Under the pieces are notes generated by a model. That model made no database searches and was not told the origin of the DNA. It worked only from the letters and a program-made list of their open reading frames with translations. Below, piece after piece: positions 23,783 to 34,900 of a stretch of 64,000 bases of DNA. How positions within the stretch are numbered: the stretch's first letter is position 1; each line of letters starts with the position of its first letter. A program made the position numbers and the translations under genes. The stretch is from Aldrovandia affinis (lineage: Eukaryota; Chordata; Actinopteri; Notacanthiformes; Halosauridae): assembly GCA_029706075.1 (NCBI GenBank), contig JAINUG010000011.1:186001-250000 (forward strand), written 5' to 3'.

Positions 23783-25083
23783 CTGTTGGGAGAGGAAAGG
23801 ACGAATAAAAGTCAACCCTTTGTGAACCCTTTATTTTCTCTTCGTTTCTCCATTCTGCACGACATTTAACCATTTAGTTGCATAGTTTAGTGCCCTGGAT
23901 CAGTGTCCCCTTTGCTGTGAATGCAAATGTGACTTTGATCACCCCAAACAACAGATGTAACCATCTGACCCTTCTGCAGTGGAGCTTAAAATAATGATGA
24001 AAACCAGAAAATGACAAAACGGGACATGGGGTGACAATGCCCTCTGGGCACAGGCCGTTCCCCCGGTCTGCTTTGGCCGTGCTAGCGTTGTCATGACAGC
24101 AGGGGCCAGTCCCTGATCAATCCCTGCCTATGACCACTGCTCCACCTCATTTGGAAATTTAATTGAGCTGCCCTAATTCATCAAAGTTGCCAGGCTGCAG
24201 TATTTATCCCTCTCTGTCTTAAGAACCCATTTCCTTAAATAAATATTTAAGAAGAAACGATTAAGGAGTGGAAACTTGATCATGATGAAGGGGGTGGTGG
24301 GGGGGCGCTCGGTTCCTCTGTATCCCTGAGCGAACTGGCTGCCTCACACGACCCACGGGCCTCTGCCCTGGTCATAACAGCCACATCCAGCAGGGGGCGT
24401 CTGTCGTAAATACGCCCATATTAAACACACTGTCACAGAGCCACATGGGGGCGATAGCCCTGGAACTGACTACACAGGACTGGTGGCAAACTCCAGTCTT
24501 CAGATTTCTCAAACACTTCACTTGTGTGTCCCCACCACAGAAAAGATGAGATACAAATGAATCACAATAAATACAGATCGAGTAACAGTGTAACAACAGG
24601 GATACTTCGGTCTGGAATGGGTTGACTCATTGGCCACTTAGTACTGTGTTATGTTAGCATTGTGCAATACGTCACTGTCAATAGAGGTGGCGTATAACAA
24701 CGTTAACGGCAATGTTATACAGTGCCGACAGAACATCAGCACATGCACAGACTGTGGCATGATGTCACAATCTAACACAGCCAGGCTGTGGTAATCTGGC
24801 ACAGTTTGGATCTGAACTAATCCTGTGCGCTCCCCCCCCCCTCCCTCCTCTTTGTGGCTGGGGGGAGTGGATTTCCTGTTTATTTCCCCCCTGCTGCTAC
24901 CTTTATAGTCCCGGGACCCCAGTGGGCTGGGTGGGTGAACGGGAGGTTCCTCTCGCTCTGGTTCTGATGCTTAAAGCGGGTCTGAACACATCCACTGGGG
25001 TCAGGCTGCGGTGTTTTTATTATTATCATTCTGCTGTAGAAGAACAGCCACATACCAAAACAAGAATGTGCAGATGTTCCTGC

Positions 25084-25132
25084 AAACACACACACACACA
25101 TCGATATACACACAGACCCATGGACTCACGCA

Positions 25133-25170
<38 letters not shown>
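25084..25170. repeat. (CA)n microsatellite
   Basis: Interrupted CA units, followed by a short CT run at 25171-25182. Confidence 0.95.
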
Positions 25171-25172
<2 letters not shown>

Positions 25173-25521
25173 CTCTCTCTCTCTTTGGGATCCCTCGTGG
25201 TCCAGTATGATTTCCCTCCAGGTACCACTGTGTCTGTTATATGTCTGATAGGGGTCTGTCTGGTTGTGGGTGCAGAGGTGGCTGTGTAGACCAATCCTTG
25301 ATCTACAGAACTTGTCACAGTGCGGGTAGGGGTGGTCGGTGTTGGAGGAGGTGCTTGATGAACTCTCCAAAGCTTTATGGCGGGTTCTCTTCTGTTAGCT
25401 TCAAAGAGTTAAATGCTGACCGAATTCGAAGATGCTGGACTTCCACAATCATTTGTCATGGGAAATGTGTTCCCAATTGTTTGGGTCCAGATTACAGCAT
25501 TTAAGATGCAACACACTCTTG

Positions 25522-25531
25522 CACACACACA

Positions 25532-25587
<56 letters not shown>

Positions 25588-25812
25588 CACACACAGGCAC
25601 ATACACACACACACATAAGTACACAGTTTTGCACACATTCACACACACACATGCACATACACACACACATAAGTACACACTCACATGCACACACACACAC
25701 ACACAAACATACACACACACATAAGTATACACTCTTCCACACACACACACACACACATGCACACACACACACACATAAGTACACAATCTTGCACACACAC
25801 ACACACACACTC
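25522..25812. repeat. (CA)n tract with higher-order repeats
   Basis: CA repeats with an internal unit of the type ACACACACATAAGTACACA recurring at about 25610, 25666, 25718 and 25772, each followed by a short non-CA stretch. Confidence 0.95.
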
Positions 25813-26110
25813 ATGCACAGTCAGAGCTTATCATAATACCTTAGCTCTAACTGTTTTAACTGCAGCAGCCCAATATCTGCAGGATTTACAAAACAAACAG
25901 GAGCTGAGCCCTGTGAACACAGCCCCATGTCCTGGCACACTGCGACAGGCAACACGGACCTCTAGGGAGCACAATCCCTAATAGTACAGTGTGAAAACAA
26001 CAGCCTCAGCATTGCCACATTGCTAATAGTATCTTTGGGGGTATGTAGCTACCTTGTTCTTGCCATCGCACATGGGGTCAAGCTGAAGGATCAGTTGGAT
26101 AGATTGTTTC

Positions 26111-26318
26111 ATGCAGGTAACTGCCCAAATAAAGGCAACACATGAGTAAATGAGGGATCCTTTAAACTGGTGCAGTACCGCGAGTGTCCGACGGAGGGTG
26201 CCACATCCAGAATCAGCGGCTTTTCCAACAAGCTGGGCCTCTCCTAGCCCGGGCAAGGGCCATTTGAGGGCCCCCCAAGTTAACAAAGTGTTGCCTTTAT
26301 TTTGGCAATTACCTGCAT
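26111..26318. mobile_element. MITE with 29-bp terminal inverted repeats
   Basis: The left end CAGGTAACTGCCCAAATAAA-GGCAACAC at 26114-26141 matches the reverse complement of the right end at 26288-26315 with two mismatches. The core is about 150 bp and has no coding capacity. Ends reading caggtaactgccaaaataaagg are familiar from abundant fish DNA transposon-derived repeats. A target-site duplication is not clear, as the outer bases TGCATG are themselves symmetric. Confidence 0.85.
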
Positions 26319-26376
26319 GTTGAGGGTCAGTGCCTTTACAATAAGGACTACTTTACATTTCCAAAAACTGAAAGTT

Positions 26377-26740
26377 GGGGCCTCCGATAGTGTAGCAGTC
26401 TAAAGCGCTTGTTTACGAGTGTGAGCTGCCTATCACGGTCGTGGTTTGAAACCTGACTGTGCCAGACTGGCCCTGGCAGGGAGCCCCGATCTGGGGCAGC
26501 GTTTGGCTGTTCGCCCCAGGGGGAGGGGGGAGGGGGAGCCAGCATAAACTGGCTGAGAAGCGCATAAGGTTGTCGTGGGTGGGCGAATTCTGTCTCCAAG
26601 GAAGTGGAGTTCGCTGCCCTCGAAGAATTAGCTTGCCTCGTAGAGATGGGCGGCACGTTCATGTGGGGAGGGCAAATCAAAATAAATAGAGGGTATAATT
26701 GGCCACTAAATTTTGAGAAAAACTGGAAGAAATCTGAAAC
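26377..26740 (+). mobile_element. tRNA-derived SINE, group C, copy 1
   Basis: It begins GGGGCCTCCGATAGTGTAGC (box A-like) with box B-like GGTTTGAAACC, then TTGGCTGTTCGCCCCAGGGG, GTGGGTGGGCGAATTCTGTC, and ends GGGTATAATTGGCCACTAAA. The body at 26575-26735 closely matches the element at 60106-60358. It is antisense to BCR. Confidence 0.85.
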
Positions 26741-26829
26741 AAATGAAAAAAACAAATAAAAAAACCTCGCTGCCTGCGAGCCCTGAATGCTAGTCAAGTT
26801 CTGCGTACGTGGAAATGTTCCATCTTTTC

Positions 26830-27200
26830 CCCCCTTTCTACAACCGAGAGCGTGTGACGAGTCGACTCGCTGACTGCGTGCCACCGGCTGCGTGTTAGCA
26901 ACAGCTCTTACAGGGGCGCGCCACGTTAGAAGCTTCCTGCCCCTTCAGCAGCTGTCACGTTTGGCCCTTTCGCAGGGAACAGAGAGGCTTGTGTGTGTGA
27001 GAGGCATCTTCCGGGTCTGCCTGTTTGGAGTGCGGGCCCTCCATCCCGCCACCCACGGCAGCGGCCCGGCAGCAGAGTCATCAAAGGGACGCGTGCGCGC
27101 GCTCGCTCCACCGGCGCCTCCGCAGGCGAGCGCTCGTTAAGGGAGGGCCCCGCTCGGCAGAAAGAGCAACATCCTCTGATAGCGACTGACTGTTGTTCAC
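26830..27200. other. CpG-rich block in intron 4
   Basis: A high density of CG dinucleotides, including ACGCGTGCGCGCGCTCGCTC at about 27089, GGCGCGCC at 26915 and GGCGAGCGCTCG at about 27124. It stands out from the AT-leaning surroundings. It may be an intragenic CpG island or a remnant of GC-rich repeat; no first exon with a good donor is identified. Confidence 0.5.
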
Positions 27201-27744
27201 GTCGCGTTACTCACGGAACAAAGCGGCACTTTAAGGGTCATCTTCTGGGAAATGTTTATTTATTTATTCTTGCGATAGTTTATATGATGCGGGAAAGAAA
27301 GAAAGGGGGAGGGAAGGAAAGAAGAAGAAAAAAAGATTCCCGTAAACTGGTAAACCCTTGCAGTAAAAAACACAAAAGGGGCTGATTCTCGCGCCTGAGA
27401 CAGACAGCGTTCTGAAGTTAATAGGGGGAAAAATACCAATTCTATTAGCTTGCGGCGCTATTAATAGCTGCTTCCCAGGGAGATATAGAAAGCACACAGC
27501 TTAGCAGCCCGGGCGAGGAATGCACTGAGCAGCACTGCATTTCCAAAGCCACTTACTGTTCAATATAATCTCCACGTGGCCTTGTCCAGACAATTAATTT
27601 CAGATCCACGTGCAATTGCATAAGAGGAGTACATAATTCATTCAGAACGTAATTAATTTACTTGTTACAGCAGCCACAACAACCATCATCATCACCATCA
27701 TCATCATCATTGTCATAAACGATTCTGTCTCCAATTGATGGGTG

Positions 27745-28110
27745 AAGCTAAGGCCTCTAACAGCTTTAGAAGGTAGGGAAGGAAGACCTCTTGTTAAAAC
27801 CCACTGACGGGGTTCAATTCCTCGTCTCGCCAGAGTCGGCTCTGGCCGAGAGTGCCACCAGGGGCGGCGATTGGCTGTCCGCCCCAGGGGAGGGGAGGGA
27901 AGCTGACATGAAGTTCGCTGTGCATGAAAGTGGCCCTGTAGTACCGGGTTACGGTCGACGGCTTGGCGAGTGCCATCTCGGAGGAGGCGTTACTTCGCCT
28001 TCGTCACTACCGGTCACAGGACTACGGCAGCGAACTCACATTACTAGGGGGGGATTGACATAAAAATAGCGGGTCTAATTGGCTACCAAAAAATGGTATA
28101 AAAACCAGAA
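27745..28110 (+). mobile_element. SINE related to group C, diverged copy
   Basis: It has box B-like GGTTCAATTCC and shares the GCGATTGGCTGTCCGCCCCA segment and the terminal CTAATTGGCTACCAAAA with group C, but its middle is different. A second subfamily or an older copy is likely. Confidence 0.7.
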
Positions 28111-28287
28111 AAACAAAAATGTATAAACATTTTTTTTTTTTTAAACCCACTGAAAAAATGTTGATCTGTACTGTTGTGTGGGATGTGTGGGATGCTATCA
28201 TTCCTCTCACCCAACAATTAAGAGCTGTTCAGATCAGCCTCATTGAAGAGACGGTACAGTAGACTTCCCATCGCCTCGAACACCCAC

Positions 28288-28473
28288 CAGCTTCTGGAAG
28301 AGGTCGCCCACGCGCTGGTGGTGGCTCCACTGTTGCACTCTGGGTAGGAGGCCGTCGTAAAACTCCTTGTGGATCTCGTAGAGCTCTGGCACTTTGAAGA
28401 AGATGGTCTCTATCTGCTGGAGGGTGAGCACGGGCTGGGAGGTGGTGGCTGCGGCCCTCAGAGGCTTCATGGG
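28288..28473 (-). CDS. bcr: BCR exon 4 (DH domain)
   Basis: The exon is 186 bp, 62 whole codons, beginning [19 protein letters not shown], then [43 protein letters not shown]. The acceptor is ctctctccag and the donor gtgggtgt. It forms central DH helices; [18 protein letters not shown] is the BCR form, ABR having several changes. The acceptor is unusual: the sense-strand sequence before it is a CT microsatellite for 167 bases. The open frame runs on past the donor, which explains an apparent longer C-terminus. Confidence 0.98.
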
Positions 28474-28475
28474 CT

Positions 28476-28645
<170 letters not shown>

Positions 28646-28693
28646 CATTGGGGTCACTGTGTGTGTGTGTGTGTGTGTGTATTTGTGTGTGTA

Positions 28694-28911
28694 CATTTTA
28701 CATTACATTTTAGGCATTTAGCAGACACGCTTATCCAGAGCGACTTACACAGTTTTACATTTCTTTACATACAATCCATTTATACAGCTGGATATTTTTT
28801 TACTGAAGCAATTCAGGTTAAGGGTACAACAGCAGTGCCCCACCTGGGAATTGAACCAGCAACCTCGAAGTTACAAGTCCAGTTCCCTAACCATTACACT
28901 ACACTGCCGTG
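28694..28911 (-). mobile_element. tRNA-derived SINE, group B, copy 1
   Basis: The minus strand begins CGGCAGTGTAGTGTAATGGT (box A region), has GGTTCAATTCC-like GCTGGTTCAATTCCCAGGTG (box B), a body with GTACCCTTAACCTGAATTGC, and a tail AAGTCGCTCTGGATAAGCGT, GTCTGCTAAATGCC. It lies between two TG microsatellites and is in BCR orientation. Confidence 0.92.
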
Positions 28912-28946
28912 TGTGTATGTGTGTGTGCGTGTGTGTACACAGGTGT

Positions 28947-28981
<35 letters not shown>

Positions 28982-28982
28982 T

Positions 28983-29017
<35 letters not shown>

Positions 29018-29108
29018 ATGTATGTATTTATGTGTGCACAGGTGTATTAGTGTGTGTGTGTGTGTGTGTGTGTGTGCGTATGTATGTATTTATGTGTGCA
29101 CAGGTGTA

Positions 29109-29139
<31 letters not shown>

Positions 29140-29148
29140 ACATGCGTA
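28912..29148. repeat. (TG)n tract with about 65-bp higher-order units
   Basis: TG runs separated by the motif GCGTATGTATGTATTTATGT, GTGCACAGGTGTATTAG, which recurs at about 29014 and 29078. Confidence 0.95.
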
Positions 29149-29843
29149 TGAGTGCCTACGCACCTGTATGAGTGTGCACATGCGTTTGCCGTGCGCACCC
29201 ATATTAGAGCGTGCTTGTGTTTGTGAGAGAGTGTGAGAGAGTGTGAGAGAGTATGCGCTTGCGAAAAGTAAATCTCAGTAAGTAGGAAGCAGAAGGACCA
29301 TCGATACCGTCACTCGCGAAAACCAACAGTAACAGCTGGTGAGCGCATCAGTAAACGGTCACCTTAAAGCGATCATGAATGTCATGAATGACATCATTTC
29401 GTTATTTCCATTCGCACCCCATGACTACTTCTCAATCTGGCCTCTGAATCGTGCCCACGGGTTTGTTTGCGTAATGCCTGCCTCTCCGCCTTGGCCGACT
29501 GTGAGAGGACAGTGCGAAATGGCTGCGATGCCGGCATCGAATGACGAGAGAGAGCCCTCTCTCTTCAGATCCACCGATGAACAGTGCTGGTCAGATCCAT
29601 TTGCAACGTGCATCTACCGTGTATCTATCCGTGTCCACCTACCAGCATACAAAAGTATGTAAACCCATTTTCATTTGCAGTGACAACCTGGGGAATCAAA
29701 AGTGGGTAGGGATTGTGTGGCCAATGAGATGTAACAGGTGATTAGGTGTACAGATGTACAGACACGGTCATTTTCAGGTCATTCGACAAGGACACCAGAG
29801 TGAACACCCCTACTCAGGGAGGGAGGGAGATAGAGAGTAAAAC

Positions 29844-29868
29844 GGGGGGGGGGGGGTGGGGGGGGGGT
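29844..29868 (+). repeat. Poly-G run with one T
   Basis: Fourteen G, one T, then about ten G; it could form a G-quadruplex on the plus strand. Confidence 0.9.
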
Positions 29869-30400
29869 GACCAAGAGGAGGGTGTGGTTAGGGACAGTGC
29901 TCCCCTCTCTGCTCCCAGTCCTATGCTCCACCAACTCTGATATACACCAGACTTTCACCACATGATGGAGGCAAACACAGACAGCAGACACTGCAGATGG
30001 GTCTCTTTTCGGGAGGGTTTCACAACTAGATACATTTGCGTGCCAAATTCTCCTCTGTGATAAAGTCATAAGGGCTCCCAACACTACTTGTTTTTATTCT
30101 GGTTGGACTCTCCCTTCAACCCAGAAGCCAGCGACAGATTGCTAATCAAGTTCCATCACGAAAACAAAAATGCTGCTCTTACGTAATGTGTGCTTAGGTG
30201 CTTCTCAGCTGTGGATATGCAGCCATTAGACTCAGCTTTTTATTTACAGTAAAACCCTGTGCTATGCCATTCTGGATTGGACAGAACTATGAGAACTATT
30301 TAACTTGATATATGCAGATATTGTTTCCTGCATTCCCGGTTACCTCCCATGGACCCGGAGGGGGTCAATGAAGTAGCTAGCCCCTGTGTGTCAGACTCAC

Positions 30401-30505
30401 CAGCAACAGCGCCTCCAGGTGGCTGAGGTACGTCTCCTCGCTGGCCAGGATCCCAGACAGAACCCACTTCCTCATCTCCAGGCCCTTCTCCAGGTCCAGC
30501 TCGGT
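30401..30505 (-). CDS. bcr: BCR exon 3 (start of DH domain)
   Basis: The exon is 105 bp, 35 whole codons: TELDLEKGLEMRKWVLSGI, LASEETYLSHLEALLL. The acceptor is cacacacag and the donor gtgagtct. It opens the DH domain; ILASEETYLSHL is the first conserved DH helix, with the acidic pair that contacts the GTPase switch in this family. Length and phase equal human exon 3. Without splice evidence it would be missed, since no long minus-strand ORF begins here. Confidence 0.97.
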
Positions 30506-33500
30506 CTGTGTGTGGGGAGGGAGAGGGAGACAGAGCTGGGGTCAGAGAGGACAGGGTTCACAGCCAGGCTGGCAGCTGGAACGCCGCAGTCACAGCCCCC
30601 AATCCTGCATAGTGCCACTACAACAGACCTCTTGTGCTTCTTCAATTTCCCTACAGCCGAGGAAAATAGTTTAATCCAATCAGGCAACTGCACCACCTAA
30701 TGAGGAAATTAAAGGCTTAGGAGGAAGGGGAACCCCCTGCTGCGAATCCACGCTTCACTGTCCTGCCAGCGCGAGCAGGCCCACGTCAGCGCTTAAGAGA
30801 AAAACCCCTGTCTTTTAAATGACACTTGCCACCAATAAATGCAGTTCATACCTCCCAACAAACTCACACAACAGCCACTTGATAAGCTTGTGTGTTTGGG
30901 GGTTGGTGTGGTGGGGGATGTAGCGGCAGTGGGACTTTAGTCGAATCTGTGATTTCAGGCTTAGAGGGGCTATGGGGGGCTATGCGGTTATGAGAGGCAG
31001 CAGATGCTGTCATTGCCACACACAATCTCCAGAGACACAGCCAGTCCAGAGAACAGCTCAATCTCTCACTGATCTGCTTTTCTATTTTAGTGCACCGATA
31101 AGCAGTTCCATTTTGCTTGATGTTTGTTTGCTGGGGAGTGGGTTGGGGGAGAAGGACAGGAATGTGTAAAAGGCCACCACACTTGTTTGCCGTGCGTGGA
31201 CGGCAGAAGCTGAGAGCCCTCTCCCACAATGCCTTGGGGCAGAACGAAAGACATTTGGTTTCGGATCGCCAACGTTTCTCCCCGCGGGCCTTGTTGTTCC
31301 ACCCAGCCAGGAAGAGAGCCCTGAGCAAACGGCTGTCTTCCTTAAATCGACGCATTTTAACTTGACTGCAATCCAACGCCAACACCTTCACAAAGTTACA
31401 AAACAGGCTTCATCCTTCTCTGTTCCACATTATGCCACTGTGGATATTTTGTTTTATATAACTTTGTAGAGGGGGAAAAAAAATAATAACAATGAACAAA
31501 CGGGCTGAACCACAAGCGAGTATGAACGAAACACATGCAGCCGAAACACCTTGTTGTGCCACCTGACAATAAGCAGAGACTGCATGTTAAATATGTAAGA
31601 GGGAGAGGACGGCACGGTAGCGTGTATTCATGACCCTCTCACCAGGAGCTGTCCTCTGGGACGGGCTTGCCCCTCCAGACAGTCATGTTTTATGTATCAC
31701 CACTTATTCATAAAATATTCACAGTCATAAGATTCAAAGAAAACGATCTGGTCCCTTTTTTTCCCTGAAATTTTTTCATGAGAAAACAGTGACTGCTGTT
31801 GCACATAAAGCAAATGTACAAGTTTACACTGTGGCACTTACCATAACAATACTGTAAATTAAATAAAACCCAGAAAACACCATGAGGGACCTTACTATAG
31901 GGAAGTGTTCACACAGGATCATTTGCTGTTCCCTCCACAGCCGAAAGCAGAAGGCGATGAAAGCGGCATGTTCTAAATAAAAATCTTTAAAATCAGCAAA
32001 TGTTTAAATCGTTAGCAAACAGCCTGGCGGCTAATTGTAGTATATTGGATATATCCGCAGAGCTATTTGAATGCGTTAAACCATCACTGTAGTGTTTTTA
32101 TATTCCAATTAAAAATATGTCAATAGCAACTACACCATTGACTGAAACCAATTGATTTTCCAAGTAGCACAAATAAATAAATCATGGGACTATTTCAAAT
32201 GTGTTTTTACACATTTTGGGCCTAACCTAGGGGTTATTTGCCGAGCATAGATGCATGTTTGAGTGATGGTGATTGGTGGTTCTTGAGTTAATTACACGTT
32301 GCTCAGTATTAGAAATGAGCTGATTACACTAATCTGTGGGGAAAGCCTAGGACCAGGAATTTGTCTTTGAAACAGTGTGCAGTTGGAAATCCCAAACACA
32401 AACAAGCACACCGAAACAGCAACTCTTACAACTTCACAGAATCCCTTTCTCTTCCGTTCATTCGGAAGAGAATGAAACGTGAATAAAATCAGAAAGGTAC
32501 AAAGCGTAACAAAGCAAGGAGGAGGGTCGGCACGTGAATTGCCTAGGGCAACCGCACACAGGAAAAAGTCAAGTCTCTCGCTGTACAGTGAGTGGGTGGC
32601 AGAGAGGGTGGGGAAAAGCCTGCTAATTGCAGGGGATTGGTTGAGCAAGGAGAATTGGTCACAAGGTAACACGACAAAAGCCAGTACAGCATTTTCAACT
32701 CGGAAAGGAGTGGCTCTTGCCTTACGCCCCTTCCCACTAAACACCATCATTTCCATTGCGTTTTTTTAGTATGTGAAAGTTTCTGTCTATAGGGGCCTGC
32801 AACTTGCTGCGGCTCCTAGCAATGGAAGCCTGGGCAAAGAAAATGTTTGAAAAAAGGGCTGGGGGGCGGGCGTGGGGTCTGTCAGGTCTCTGTGTTAAAC
32901 GTCCACCGGGCTTACCTGAGGATTCCATTTCTAAATAGGCTTTGCTGAGGTAATCCCTGTCCAGCGCTTCGCGCTGCGTTCAGGGCAAACAGAGAGCGGG
33001 AGGGAGCGCCATCTCTGGGGGGGATCAGCTCAGGGCTGAGGAGGCAGATCTGATTAAAGCCTGCCGGAGAGCAGAGCCTGGGGGGGTCAAAGGTTCATCG
33101 TACATCTTGGAGAAAACTAATTATTCCCAGTCAGGAACTATTACTCATGGAAGGCACACAGACATCAATCAATTTGATTTCTGATGGTCTGTCAGCAAGG
33201 AAGTGGGTGGTGGGTGGGGGGTGAATGGTGTTTGGGGCCAGTGGTAGAGGAGGACAGGAGGTGCACCGATATTCCGTGGGCACCACAGCGGGGCCGGAGT
33301 GGGGGCTTCTCCTTTACGTTCGCCTCAGAGAAACTGAGGGCTTCGCAGATCGGTGGGCAATTGTGTCACTCGACAAATCACAGAGAACCAGGTTGTAAAA
33401 GCACGAACCATAAGACTGCAGGAATGTGAGTGAAACCGTTGAACAGAAGCAACAAAGAGTTGGAGGCGGAATTTCCTGGGTTCACTATCCACCAGTGAAA

Positions 33501-33571
33501 CACTGATTACATTTTTTGTGTGGTGAAAAATAGCCCAGAAAGGGGGGACGGGTAGGGAAGGGTGCACTCAC
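30506..33571 (-). other. Intron 2 (3066 bp)
   Basis: No clear repeat. An AT-rich stretch (31680-32340) looks unique and could be conserved noncoding sequence. The longest minus-strand frame (30864-31391) has no recognisable domain and no starting splice site. Confidence 0.8.
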
Positions 33572-33756
33572 CGATTTGGAGGACTCCAGGGACCCTGAAG
33601 AGAGCGTGTCCCGGCTGCTGCGGCTCTTGGAGCTCAGGTGGGGCGAGGACGAGGGCGAGTCGTCGATGTACGGCATCATGTCGTGGTGACGACGCTGCTC
33701 CTCTGCCCGGTCTGCATCGTAGCCATACGTGGGTGGGGTCCCACTGTAGGAGGCAT
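33572..33756 (-). CDS. bcr: BCR exon 2 (linker before DH domain)
   Basis: The exon is 185 bp: two bases finishing a codon from exon 1, then 61 codons. It reads ASYSGTPPTYGYDADRAEE, passes QRRHHDMMPYIDDSP and continues SSSPHLSSKSRSSRD before ending LESSKS. The acceptor is gtggtttgcag and the donor gtgagtgc. The serine-rich IDDSPSSSPHLSSK block is characteristic of BCR; ABR has a different N-terminus. It is a flexible region between the kinase-like part and DH. The human exon is about 182 bp by memory, so this one may carry one extra codon. Confidence 0.95.
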
Positions 33757-34189
33757 CTGCAAACCACAGGGGGGGGGGGAGATAAGCCAGGGGTCAAAGG
33801 TGAAAGGTCATCACCATTCCTTTAGGCATTACAACATGTGCTGTGTCACAAATTTGTGGGAGTAAGTAAAAAGAGGATGCTGTTGCTGTCATTTCAACAC
33901 ACAGGCAGAACAGTGTTGAACAGAACTGAACTGTTCTCATAAATGCTCATTCAGGCGCACCGCATTGACGCCATAAACATATTACCCATCTCTGGAATGA
34001 AGAGACGCTCTTACTAATGCTGTGAGCACAGAGCTGTAATGGCTAACGGAATCTTCTCTTGACAGGGGCCTCTTAATTTCCCACTCAAGAACTCTGTATA
34101 GGGGGCAGGGCAAAACAAAAAGCACTCTCCAACGTGCACTCAATACAATCACCACAGCATTAAGAGAAAAGGCCTCGACAACCACTTTC

Positions 34190-34900
34190 TCTGACATTTA
34201 AAATGATGGCCAAAGCTCTCGTCCGTGCTTCACCATTTTAAAAGGCCTCAGCCCCTAATTGAAAATGACACCAGGCACGTTACAAAACCATTTATTGCCT
34301 TTCTCAATTAAAGCCATAGATATTTAACTCATTGGAAATGAGAAAATTTGTAGTGGCCCATTTTAATTTACTAGCTCGTTGAGGCAAAAAACATCAAGAA
34401 ATAATATCCCCCCTTCTCTGCTAATCAGACTCAATTAAGCACCCCGCTTGTTAATAATTTAGAAACAGCTAAATTATACTATTTTTTATGCTGTAAAATG
34501 CTGCAATTGAGAGACATAATTCTTCCTTTGTCAAGACAGAGAGGTTGTCTTTTGAGACAAAAGGGGGGAAAACAAACCAGCTCAAATCTTACATCTTTCA
34601 AGTCTGTCATTCTCACTGAGGGATAAAGGACATCCAATCATATTCAAAAAGCTAAACTGCACTACCAAAGGAATTCATTAAGACGATAAAACATCTTGGC
34701 AGGAAGCGCACATGCTATTATCGCGTGGTGCCAATAATGAATAATTAAACACATCAATAAAATGAATTCGGAAAGTAAACGTTCCATGTTTGTTGCACGT
34801 TATACAACTTGAGTCAAGTCTCTCGGGTTTAAGAATCTAATCACTGTTTGGCAGAAGTGAGGGAGAAACACAAATTTAAAAAAAATTAAAAATAAAAACT
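34190..34900. promoter_or_regulatory. Candidate conserved noncoding stretch
   Basis: This stretch lacks simple repeats, is AT-rich, and contains many homeodomain-type cores (TTAATTTACTAG, CTAATTG, CAATTAAG, TTAATAATTTAG). That texture is common in vertebrate developmental enhancers, but the call is a guess from composition alone. Confidence 0.25.

Larger units (their letters stand above)
23783..28287 (-). other. Intron 4 (about 4.5 kb)
   Basis: Contains CA tracts (25084-25170 and 25522-25812), a MITE (26111-26318), two related SINEs (26377-26740 and 27745-28110) and a CpG-rich block (26830-27200). 23783-25080 looks unique, apart from poly-C at 24830-24841. No additional exon is supported. 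Confidence 0.85.
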
